A stretch of 25,710 nt of DNA from an uncultured Blautia sp. (GTDB lineage Bacteria; Bacillota; Clostridia; Lachnospirales; Lachnospiraceae): the NCBI GenBank assembly GCA_900551715.1, contig URXG01000031.1:1-25710 (forward strand), read 5' to 3'. Below are positions 8,536 through 15,751 of the stretch, one piece after another. Within the stretch, counting starts at the first letter, position 1. Each line of letters opens with the position of its first letter. Both the position numbers and the translations under genes were made by a program. The notes under the pieces were generated by a model. It ran no database searches, was not told where the DNA came from, and saw only the letters and a program-made list of their open reading frames with translations.

Positions 8536-9124
8536 CATATGGCTGGTAAGACATGGAATGACAGAGGGAAATATCCATCAGAGATACATAGGGACTACAG
8601 ATGAACCATTGTGCATCAGGGGAAAAGAAACTCTGAAGATGATGGCCTATCCGGAACCGGAGGCGCTTTTTGTAAGTCCTCTTCTCCGCTGCAGAGAAAC
8701 AGCAGAGATCCTTTTTCCGGATAATGAAGGAGAGATCATCGAAGAACTTGCCGAGTGTGATTTCGGAGAATTTGAAAACAAAAATTATAAAGAACTGTCA
8801 GACAATCCCCATTATCAGCAGTGGGTAGACAGTAATGGAACCCTTCCGTTCCCTGGAGGGGAAAGCAAAGAACAGTGCCGGGACAGAAACCTGGATGGAT
8901 TGGAAAAGATCATAGACATCTGCCTGAAAAATAAGATTCAGGAAGCAGCGGCAGTAGTTCATGGTGGAACCATTATGAATATTATGGAAGCCTATGGAGA
9001 GCCGAAAAAAAGTTTTTATGACTGGCATGTAGGCAACGGACAGGGCTATCTGGTGGAGGTAGATACCGAAGCCTGGAAACAGGGAAATAAAACACTGAAA
9101 GTACTGAAATCCACAAAGAAATAA
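8528..9124 (+). CDS. cobC: Histidine phosphatase family protein, probable alpha-ribazole phosphatase (CobC-type)
   Basis: The 198-residue protein belongs to the phosphoglycerate mutase-like (histidine phosphatase) family. It begins MLNIWLVRHGMTEGN, with the phospho-acceptor histidine in RHG (residues 8-10). The second catalytic histidine is in VVHGGT (His145), and the ECDFGEFE segment near residues 76-83 supplies the acidic residue. The last position in a cobT-cobU-cobS operon argues for CobC, which removes the 5' phosphate from alpha-ribazole phosphate or adenosylcobalamin 5'-phosphate. Its start lies 8 bases inside the preceding gene, so translation is coupled. Fold-level assignment is certain; the substrate rests on context. 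Confidence 0.88.
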   Translation: MLNIWLVRHGMTEGNIHQRYIGTTDEPLCIRGKETLKMMAYPEPEALFVSPLLRCRETAEILFPDNEGEIIEELAECDFGEFENKNYKELSDNPHYQQWVDSNGTLPFPGGESKEQCRDRNLDGLEKIIDICLKNKIQEAAAVVHGGTIMNIMEAYGEPKKSFYDWHVGNGQGYLVEVDTEAWKQGNKTLKVLKSTKK

Positions 9125-9173
9125 AAACAGACTGGTTATTTGACAGAAAATATGTTACAGTATGGTAGTGGAG

Positions 9174-9206
9174 AGCAACGGAGCGCAGAAGTTTCGTTGC
9201 TTTTTT
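9174..9206 (+). terminator. Rho-independent terminator of the cobalamin operon
   Basis: AGCAACG (9174-9180) pairs with CGTTGCT (9195-9201), and the stem can be extended inward by G-U and A-U pairs. A T run at 9201-9206 follows. It lies 50 bases after the phosphatase stop codon. The stem is modest, but its position before a new promoter region fits an operon end. Confidence 0.72.
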
Positions 9207-9313
9207 GTTTTATAGAAGATTACTCTGTAATGTTCCAATAAAGCAAAAAACGCTCTGCGTGTACAGAAATATACAAAATTTTTTTAAAGACAAAAATGTT
9301 TTTGCAAAAATAG

Positions 9314-9342
9314 TTGAAATAACGAAGGATTTATGTTAGATT
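9314..9342 (+). promoter_or_regulatory. Candidate sigma-A promoter for the purine-catabolism gene cluster
   Basis: TTGAAA (9314-9319), a 17-nt spacer and TAGATT (9337-9342) lie in an AT-rich stretch about 80 bases upstream of the ssnA start. Just upstream is the inverted repeat CAAAAA-TG-TTTTTG (9291-9304), a possible operator. The roughly 300-base gap 9125-9422 otherwise holds only the operon terminator; no riboswitch fold or small gene was recognised there. The -10 match is weak (4 of 6), so this is a proposal. Confidence 0.35.
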
Positions 9343-9422
9343 ATATAGTATAAAATTCCTAAAATTATTAATGAATTCAGAAATGATATTGGGAAAAATT
9401 TACAAGAGAGGGAGGAATCAGT

Positions 9423-10754
9423 ATGCTGGTAGTAGGAAATGGAAGACTTATCACAAGAGATCCGTCCAATGCATTTACAGAGAACGGTGCAGTTGCCATA
9501 AACGGAAGCATAATAGAAGCAGTGGGAACTACAGAAGACATAAGAAAGGCGTACCCGAAGGCAGAGTATATCAATACTCATGGAGGGGTGATCATGCCGG
9601 CATTTATCAATGCACATGAACATATCTACAGTGCTTTTGCAAGAGGTCTGAATGTGAATGGTTATCATCCAGAGGGATTTCTGGACATTTTGGATGGCAT
9701 GTGGTGGAATATTGACCGTCACCTGACTCTGGAACAGACCAGACTTTCTGCTTATGCCACCTATATTGATTCTATCAAAAACGGTGTAACTACAGTATTT
9801 GACCACCATGCAAGTTTCGGTAGTATTGAAGGTTCCCTGCATGCCATCGAGGAAGCTGCCCTGGATCTGGGAATCCGTACCTGCCTCTGTTATGAGATTT
9901 CGGACAGAGACGGCATGGACAAGTCCAGGCAGTCTGTGATGGAGAATGTAAATTTTATCAGACATGTCCAGAAAGAAAATAATGATATGGTAGCAGCCAT
10001 GATGGGAATGCATGCATCTTTTACCATCTCAGATGAGACTATGGAGCTCTGCAACGAGCTGAAACCGGAAGGTGTAGGATATCATATCCACGTGGCAGAG
10101 GGGATTTATGATCTTCATCAGTGTCTGAAAGAACATGGCAAGCGTATTGTGGATCGGCTTTATGACTGGAACATCTTAGGACCAAAGACACTTTTAGGCC
10201 ATTGTATTTATGTAAACGAACATGAGATGAACCTGATCAGAGAAACAGATACTATGGTGGTGCATAATCCGGAGTCCAATATGGGCAATGCCTGCGGATG
10301 CCCTCCTACTATGGAGATGGTACATAAGGGAATCCTTACAGGTCTGGGAACAGACGGATATACCCATGATATGATGGAATCATGGAAGGTAGCCAATATC
10401 CTCCACAAACACCATCTCTGCGATCCGAAGGCTGCATGGGGAGAAATCCCGCAGATGCTTTTTGAGGGGAATGCAGAGATCGCAGCACGTTATTTCCGAA
10501 CTAAACCGGGAATGCTGAAAAAAGGAAGTGCGGCAGATGTGATCGTAGTAGATTACAATCCTCTTACACCAATGAATGAAAGTAATCTGAATGGTCATCT
10601 GCTTTTTGGCATTAACGGAAGTATGGTAAGGACCACCATCTGTAACGGCAAGGTTCTTATGAAAAACAGAGAGCTCTGCGTATGTGATGAAGAAAAAATC
10701 ATGGCAGACTGCAGAAAGGCAGCAGGAGAGCTTGCAAAGAGCATTAACGGTTAA
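9423..10754 (+). CDS. ssnA: SsnA-type putative aminohydrolase (amidohydrolase superfamily)
   Basis: The 443-residue protein matches E. coli SsnA closely in length and belongs to the metal-dependent amidohydrolases with guanine deaminase and chlorohydrolase relatives. Metal ligands are visible: HEH (residues 65-67), His223 in HIHVAEG, His260 in LLGHCIYV and Asp311 in GLGTDGYTHD. Such enzymes hydrolyse C-N bonds of aminated heterocycles. In this setting it probably deaminates or opens a purine-derived ring, but no substrate can be read from the sequence. The start at 9423 has GGGAGG seven bases upstream. It is the first gene of the purine cluster and is followed 56 bases later by the ygfK-like gene; ssnA and ygfK are also neighbours in E. 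coli. Cytoplasmic, no signal peptide. Confidence 0.9.
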   Translation: MLVVGNGRLITRDPSNAFTENGAVAINGSIIEAVGTTEDIRKAYPKAEYINTHGGVIMPAFINAHEHIYSAFARGLNVNGYHPEGFLDILDGMWWNIDRHLTLEQTRLSAYATYIDSIKNGVTTVFDHHASFGSIEGSLHAIEEAALDLGIRTCLCYEISDRDGMDKSRQSVMENVNFIRHVQKENNDMVAAMMGMHASFTISDETMELCNELKPEGVGYHIHVAEGIYDLHQCLKEHGKRIVDRLYDWNILGPKTLLGHCIYVNEHEMNLIRETDTMVVHNPESNMGNACGCPPTMEMVHKGILTGLGTDGYTHDMMESWKVANILHKHHLCDPKAAWGEIPQMLFEGNAEIAARYFRTKPGMLKKGSAADVIVVDYNPLTPMNESNLNGHLLFGINGSMVRTTICNGKVLMKNRELCVCDEEKIMADCRKAAGELAKSING

Positions 10755-10810
10755 AGAATTAAACTTAAAATAAAAAGAACAATACCCCCGGGGAAACAGG
10801 AGGCACAATT

Positions 10811-12562
10811 ATGAGTGATATCATGAAAAGTATTCCATTTGGCCAGATGATGGAATGGATACTTGCAGAATATAAAAGAACAGGTCAGGTATTTGGAATC
10901 CAGAAGGCCTATGTAGCAGATCAGTCAGAAACAACAGAAATTTTTGGGCGTAAACTGGAAAATCCTGTAGGACCGGCAGCAGGTCCTCATACACAGCTGG
11001 CGCAGAATCTGGTAGCAGCCTATTATGCAGGGGCAAGATTTTTCGAGCTGAAAACAGTTCAGAAAATGGATGGACCGGAGCTTTCTGCATGTATTCCCAA
11101 ACCATGTATTGTAGCAGAGGAAGAAGCCTATAACTGCGAATGGTCCACAGAACTTTATGTTCCACAGGCTATGAACGAGTACATAAAGGGATGGGTGCTT
11201 ATCCATGTGATTGCCAGGGAATTTGGACTTGGAAGCCCGGATGGCTTTCAGTTTAATATGTCCTGTGGCTATAACCTGAAAGGTATTCAGGATCCAAAGA
11301 TCGATGATTTCATTGAAGGACTGAAAGATGCAAAAGATACAGAGTGCTTTAAAGAATGTAAGAGCTGGCTTCTGGAACATACAGATCTCTTTGAACATGT
11401 TACAAAAGAAGATATTGAGGCGATCCCTTCGGAAATCTGCAATTCCATTACACTTTCCACTATGCATGGATGCCCACCGCAGGAAATCGAAAACATCGTC
11501 ATGTATCTTTTGAAAGAAAAGCACATCAACACTTACGTGAAGTGTAATCCTACACTTCTGGGTTATGACTTTGTCCGTAAGACTATGGATGATCTGGGCT
11601 ATGATTATATGTCATTTACAGATTTTCATTTCAAAGATGATCTGCAGTATGAAGATGCAGTGCCCATGCTGGAACGTCTTATGGATATAGCTGCAGAAGA
11701 GGGTCTGGCATTTGGGGTAAAACTGACCAATACTTTCCCTGTGGAAATCAGGAGAGGGGAACTTCCCGGAGAGGAAATGTACATGTCCGGTAAAGCTCTT
11801 TTCCCACTTTCCATTTCTGTGGCAGCCCGTCTGGCAGAGTCTTTTGAAGGCAGACTTCCCATGTCATTTTCCGGTGGAGCAGACCAAAAAAATATTGCAG
11901 ATATTATAAATTGTGGTATCTGGCCGGTAACAGTGGCGACAGCTCTTCTGAAACCAGGCGGATACAAATGGATGACACGTATTGCAGAAGAGGCAAAAAA
12001 ATGTAAGCCAGGTAAAACGGGAGAAGTTTCTGTAGAAGCTGTAAAGAAACTGGCAGCAGAATCTCTTGGGGATGCTCATTATGAAAAGAACAAAAAGAAG
12101 CCATCTGCCAAAAGAACAGAAGAGAGATCTCCGCTTCTGGACTGCCTGAAGAAAAGAGAAACAGAAGGGAAGAAAGAATTTACAGTACACAAACGTGTCT
12201 GTGGGAACTGTGTGGATGTCTGTCCAAACCGTTCCAATGTCCTGATAGAAGTAGCATCCATGGAACTTCTGCAGGTGCTTCATGTAGATCAGATGTGTAA
12301 TGAATGTGGCAACTGTCGTTCTTTCTGCCAGTATGCAGGAGCACCTTATAAAGACAAATTTACATTGTTTGCCACAGAAGAAGATATGAAGGACAGCACC
12401 AACGATGGATTTACTGTTCTTAACAGAGAAACAAAAGAAATAAAACTCCGTATTGGCGGCAGAGAAGAAATCCTGAAGGCAGATCAGCCATCCGGAATTC
12501 TTACAGAGGGATTATCAGAGTTGATCTGTGCAGTGATCGGAGATTACGGATATCTGTTGTAA
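10811..12562 (+). CDS. ygfK: YgfK-like iron-sulfur oxidoreductase, short form lacking the central flavin domain
   Basis: This 583-residue protein resembles the two ends of YgfK (annotated as a putative selenate reductase subunit; about 1030 residues in E. coli). Residues 1-420 look like a dihydroorotate dehydrogenase-type TIM barrel (NPVGPAAGPHTQLAQN at 51-66, GFQFNMSCGYNLKG at 145-158, SFSGGADQKN at 352-361). A charged linker (about 424-460) leads to ferredoxin-like motifs CGNCVDVCP (464-472) and CNECGNCRSFC (496-506). The GltD-like FAD/NAD(P)H domain that I recall between these parts in YgfK is absent, so electrons must come from another protein. Only seven motif cysteines are seen, with no fourth cysteine before C464. 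AGGAGG at 10799-10804 supports the start. A role in oxo-purine electron transfer is inferred from the neighbours. Confidence 0.82.
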   Translation: MSDIMKSIPFGQMMEWILAEYKRTGQVFGIQKAYVADQSETTEIFGRKLENPVGPAAGPHTQLAQNLVAAYYAGARFFELKTVQKMDGPELSACIPKPCIVAEEEAYNCEWSTELYVPQAMNEYIKGWVLIHVIAREFGLGSPDGFQFNMSCGYNLKGIQDPKIDDFIEGLKDAKDTECFKECKSWLLEHTDLFEHVTKEDIEAIPSEICNSITLSTMHGCPPQEIENIVMYLLKEKHINTYVKCNPTLLGYDFVRKTMDDLGYDYMSFTDFHFKDDLQYEDAVPMLERLMDIAAEEGLAFGVKLTNTFPVEIRRGELPGEEMYMSGKALFPLSISVAARLAESFEGRLPMSFSGGADQKNIADIINCGIWPVTVATALLKPGGYKWMTRIAEEAKKCKPGKTGEVSVEAVKKLAAESLGDAHYEKNKKKPSAKRTEERSPLLDCLKKRETEGKKEFTVHKRVCGNCVDVCPNRSNVLIEVASMELLQVLHVDQMCNECGNCRSFCQYAGAPYKDKFTLFATEEDMKDSTNDGFTVLNRETKEIKLRIGGREEILKADQPSGILTEGLSELICAVIGDYGYLL

Positions 12563-12576
12563 AGCAGAGAAAAATG

Positions 12577-12592
12577 ATTTGCTAAGGCAAAT
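12577..12592 (+). other. Small hairpin upstream of the XdhD-like gene
   Basis: ATTTGC and GCAAAT form a perfect 6-bp stem with a TAAG loop in the 48-base gap between ygfK and the next gene. It ends a few bases before the ribosome binding site AAAGGAG (12596-12602). No T run follows, so it is not a terminator. It could stabilise or process the mRNA, or be chance. Confidence 0.35.
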
Positions 12593-12610
12593 GGAAAAGG
12601 AGAATCCGCA

Positions 12611-15193
12611 ATGGCTACATTTACAGTAAACGGACAGACTGTTACTTCTTTCAAAAATCAGAAATTGTTAAGGTTTTTAAGGGATGAACTTCATCTGACA
12701 TCTGTAAAAGACGGATGCAGTGAAGGCGCATGTGGAGCCTGCACAGTGCTTATCAATGGAAAAACATGTAAGGCATGTGTTCCGGATACGGATCAGTTGG
12801 AAGGGAAAGATATCATTACCGTAGAAGGTTTGTCAGAATGGGAAAAACAGGTATATACCTATGCATATGGAAAAGCCGGTGCAGTACAGTGCGGATTCTG
12901 TATTCCGGGGATGGTCATGTGTACCAAGGCACTTCTGGATAAAAATATGGAGCCTTCTGATGATGAAATCCGGTATGCACTTCGAAATAATTACTGCAGG
13001 TGTACCGGATACATAAAGATTATGGATGCAGTACGGCTTTCTGCCAGGATTCTGAAAGAAGGGATACTTCCGGATGATGGTGATCCTTCCTGGACGCTGG
13101 GCAGCAGAGTTTCCAGAATTGATGTGGAAGAAAAAGTTCTTGGAACAGGAAAATATCCGGATGATTTTTATCTGGAAGGGATGCTTTACGGCACTGCTTT
13201 GAGAAGTCAGTATGCCAGAGCGAGAGTGCTGTCCATAGATATCTCCAAAGCCAGAGCACTGCCAGGTGTGGAGGCAGTGGTTACAGCAGAAGATATTCCC
13301 GGAGAAAACAAGATCGGACATCTGAAACATGATCAGTATACATTGATTCCTGTTGGAGGTCTGGTTCATTATCTGGGGGATGCTATTGTTCTGGTTGCTG
13401 CTGTGGACAGAGAGACTGCAGAAAAAGCCAAAAAGCTGATCAAAGTAGAATACGAAGTACTGCCCTGCATTCATACCATAGAAGAAGCGGCAGCACCGGA
13501 TGCACCAAAAGTTTTTGACGAAGAGGAAAACAATATCTGTTCCTACAAGCATATCAGCAGAGGAAATGCAGAAGAGGCAATAAAAAATTCCACTTATGTG
13601 ATTTCGCATCATTTTGAGACCCCATGGACAGAGCATGCGTTTCTGGAGCCGGAATGTGCAGTGGCTTTTTATGATGAAGATGGAGATGTGTTTATTTATT
13701 CTACAGACCAGTCGGCACATCAGACCCTTCATGAATGTTCTCTTCTTCTGGGAACAGACAGAGTAAAAGTACAGAATGCTCTGGTAGGAGGCGGATTTGG
13801 AGGTAAAGAAGATATGACAGTACAGCATCTGGCTGCTCTTCTCACCTATGTGACAAAAAAACCTGTGAAGGTGAAACTCACCAGAGCAGAGTCTCTTCTG
13901 GTTCATCCGAAACGCCATCCATTCTATATGGATATGACTATGGGCTGTGACAAAGATGGCAACATTATGGGAGTAAAAGCCACTGTGAAATCAGACACAG
14001 GAGCTTTCGCGTCTCTGGGAGGGCCGGTACTGGAACGTGCCTGTACCCATGCGGCAGGACCTTATCATTATGAGAATTTTGAAATCGAAGGCACTGCTTA
14101 TTATACCAATAATCCACCGGCAGGAGCTTTCCGGGGATTTGGTGTGACACAGACTTGTTTTGCTACAGAAACTCTTCTGAATATGATGGCAGATAAGGTA
14201 GGAATCACACCATGGGAAATCCGTTACCGGAATGCCATTCGCCCGGGAGAAGTCCTTCCTAACGGACAGATTGTAGACGAATCTACAGGTCTGGTGGAGA
14301 CTCTTGAGGCAGTCAGAGAAGAGTTTGATAAAGCCATGGCAGAGGGAGCTCCGGTAGGAATCGGCTGTGCCATGAAAAATGCAGGTGTGGGAGTAGGAAT
14401 CCCGGATACCGGAAGAGTAAAACTGATTGTAGAAGAAGATGAGAAACTTCACATTTATTCCGGAGCTTCCTGCATCGGACAGGGGCTGGGAACGGTGCTG
14501 GTGCAGATGGTAGTTACCAGTACAGATCTGACATACAAAGACATTGTATACGAAAGAAGCAATACCTGGATTTCTCCGGATTCCGGAACCACATCTGGTT
14601 CCAGGCAAACACTGATCACAGGAGAGGCCTGCCGCAGAGCCTGTGAGAAACTGATGGAAGACAGAAAGGCAGGCAAATCCCTGAAGGATATGAGGGGGAT
14701 CGTTTATTATGGTGAGTACCTTGCCAAAACAGATCCTCTTGGGGCAGATGTACCGAATCCTGTATCTCATGTAGCCTATGGTTATGCCACCCAGATGTGT
14801 ATTCTGAATCCTAAAACAGGCAGACTGCAGAAAATAGTAGCTGCGCATGACGTGGGAAAAGCAGTAAATCCACTTTCCTGCGAAGGACAGATTGAGGGAG
14901 GTGTGGTGATGTCTATGGGATATGCTCTCCGGGAACAGTATCCCATTGATGAAAACTGTAAACCTATCGAAAAATATGGTTCTTTGGGGCTGTTTCGTTC
15001 TCATGAAGTTCCGGAGATCAAAGCCATTGTCATTGACAAACCGGGATTGAATGTGGCCTGCGGAGCCATTGGAATTGGAGAGATTACCTCCATTCCTACT
15101 GCGCCGGCCATTGCAGATGCTTATTTCCGTTACGACGGAAAACGGAGATACAGCCTGCCTCTTTCTGACACACCTTATGAAAGGAAGCGTTGA
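12611..15193 (+). CDS. xdhD: XdhD-like molybdenum hydroxylase: fused 2Fe-2S and molybdopterin-binding subunits
   Basis: This 860-residue protein fuses a xanthine dehydrogenase-type 2Fe-2S domain (residues 1-150) to the molybdopterin-binding chain, as in E. coli XdhD. The plant-type cluster uses C36, C41, C44 and C56; the second cluster uses C94, C97, C129 and C131 (CGFC, CRCTGY). The Mo part shows VGGGFGGKED near residue 392, AFRGFGVTQ near 505, GQGLGT near 620, and the catalytic glutamate Glu824 in GAIGIGEITS. No FAD domain is present and none is encoded immediately beside it; a four-cluster ferredoxin gene follows after one base. The probable role is hydroxylation or reductive dehydroxylation of a purine, with electrons passing to ferredoxin. 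The substrate is unknown; hypoxanthine or xanthine are candidates by analogy. Confidence 0.92.
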   Translation: MATFTVNGQTVTSFKNQKLLRFLRDELHLTSVKDGCSEGACGACTVLINGKTCKACVPDTDQLEGKDIITVEGLSEWEKQVYTYAYGKAGAVQCGFCIPGMVMCTKALLDKNMEPSDDEIRYALRNNYCRCTGYIKIMDAVRLSARILKEGILPDDGDPSWTLGSRVSRIDVEEKVLGTGKYPDDFYLEGMLYGTALRSQYARARVLSIDISKARALPGVEAVVTAEDIPGENKIGHLKHDQYTLIPVGGLVHYLGDAIVLVAAVDRETAEKAKKLIKVEYEVLPCIHTIEEAAAPDAPKVFDEEENNICSYKHISRGNAEEAIKNSTYVISHHFETPWTEHAFLEPECAVAFYDEDGDVFIYSTDQSAHQTLHECSLLLGTDRVKVQNALVGGGFGGKEDMTVQHLAALLTYVTKKPVKVKLTRAESLLVHPKRHPFYMDMTMGCDKDGNIMGVKATVKSDTGAFASLGGPVLERACTHAAGPYHYENFEIEGTAYYTNNPPAGAFRGFGVTQTCFATETLLNMMADKVGITPWEIRYRNAIRPGEVLPNGQIVDESTGLVETLEAVREEFDKAMAEGAPVGIGCAMKNAGVGVGIPDTGRVKLIVEEDEKLHIYSGASCIGQGLGTVLVQMVVTSTDLTYKDIVYERSNTWISPDSGTTSGSRQTLITGEACRRACEKLMEDRKAGKSLKDMRGIVYYGEYLAKTDPLGADVPNPVSHVAYGYATQMCILNPKTGRLQKIVAAHDVGKAVNPLSCEGQIEGGVVMSMGYALREQYPIDENCKPIEKYGSLGLFRSHEVPEIKAIVIDKPGLNVACGAIGIGEITSIPTAPAIADAYFRYDGKRRYSLPLSDTPYERKR

Positions 15194-15194
15194 T

Positions 15195-15668
15195 ATGGCA
15201 AAAAAGAAAAAATTTCCATACAGGGCAGCACTGGTTGCCTGTAATGGAGGATGCAGGTCTTCCCAGGGCGAAAATGCCTGTACAGATGGCTGTGCCGGTT
15301 GTGGAGCCTGCGTGGACAAATGCAAATTTGGCGCCATTTTTATAAATGAATATGGTGTGGCAGAAGTAGACGAAGAGAAATGTATGGCATGTGGAGTTTG
15401 TGTGAAAGTCTGTCCACAGAAAATTATCCATATTCATGAATGTGCTAATTATATTGTAGTAAAATGTTCCAATAAGAAAAAGGGAGCAGAAGCCCGAAAA
15501 CAATGCCAGGTCAGCTGTATTGGCTGTGGGGTCTGTGAAAAAACCTGTACAGCCAGTGCCATCAAAGTGGCAGAAAACTGTGCAGTGATTGATGAAACAT
15601 ATTGCTTAAGCTGTGGTATGTGTGCAGTAAAGTGTCCCCGCCAGGTGATCCATGATACCAGAGCATAA
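15195..15668 (+). CDS. Polyferredoxin with four [4Fe-4S] motifs (RnfB C-terminal-like)
   Basis: This is a 157-residue soluble iron-sulfur protein. Four C-x2-C-x2-C-x3-C motifs are present: C33/36/39/43, C63/66/69/73, C108/111/114/118 and C137/140/143/147. Further cysteines (C16, C20, C29, C83, C91, C104, C129) and the opening VACNGGC recall the ferredoxin domain of RnfB. The frame is open further upstream, but ATG 15195 is chosen because it follows the xdhD-like stop by one base and has AAGGAAG at 15181-15187. The protein then begins with a basic MAKKKK stretch. It is very probably the electron acceptor or donor for the neighbouring flavin-free molybdenum hydroxylase or YgfK-like protein. There is no signal peptide or membrane segment. 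Confidence 0.9.
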   Translation: MAKKKKFPYRAALVACNGGCRSSQGENACTDGCAGCGACVDKCKFGAIFINEYGVAEVDEEKCMACGVCVKVCPQKIIHIHECANYIVVKCSNKKKGAEARKQCQVSCIGCGVCEKTCTASAIKVAENCAVIDETYCLSCGMCAVKCPRQVIHDTRA

Positions 15669-15674
15669 AGCATG

Positions 15675-15692
15675 GTTGCTGTGAACAGTAAC
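15675..15692. repeat. Inverted repeat with shared word GTGAACAGTAAC (copy 1)
   Basis: GTTGCTGT and ACAGTAAC form arms with a 2-base spacer (7 of 8 positions complementary) in the 83-base gap between the ferredoxin gene and the molybdenum subunit gene. The 12-base word GTGAACAGTAAC (15681-15692) recurs exactly at 22439-22450 upstream of the MATE gene. It may be an operator or a dispersed palindromic element. A weak promoter-like pair TATGAA/TATAGA (15697-15726) follows it. Confidence 0.5.
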
Positions 15693-15751
15693 AAAGTATG
15701 AAATAATCTGTTTATATCGTTATAGAATGATTAGAGAAAGCAGGTGAGAAT

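Noticed and set aside
9140..9166. TTGACA at 9140-9145 followed by TATGGT at 9161, a promoter-like pair.
   Set aside because: The spacing is only 15 bases, the -10 match is poor and a terminator hairpin lies directly downstream, so it would drive nothing.
9125..9422. Purine riboswitch or other structured leader before ssnA.
   Set aside because: The conserved core of the purine riboswitch was not found; apart from the terminator and short palindromes the region is simple AT-rich sequence.
12497..12559. C-terminal helix of the YgfK-like protein as a microcompartment encapsulation peptide.
   Set aside because: The segment is hydrophobic, but it is not separated by a flexible linker and does not show a clear amphipathic targeting pattern; the idea cannot be supported by eye.
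15051..15194. N-terminal extension of the polyferredoxin to an ATG at 15051.
   Set aside because: It would overlap the xdhD-like gene by about 140 bases with no family match; ATG 15195 has correct spacing and a ribosome binding site.
12833..15337. Very long minus-strand open frames opposite the XdhD-like gene (361 and 448 codons).
   Set aside because: They are mirror frames of a well-supported molybdenum hydroxylase, with low-complexity His/Cys/Ser-rich translations and no family match.
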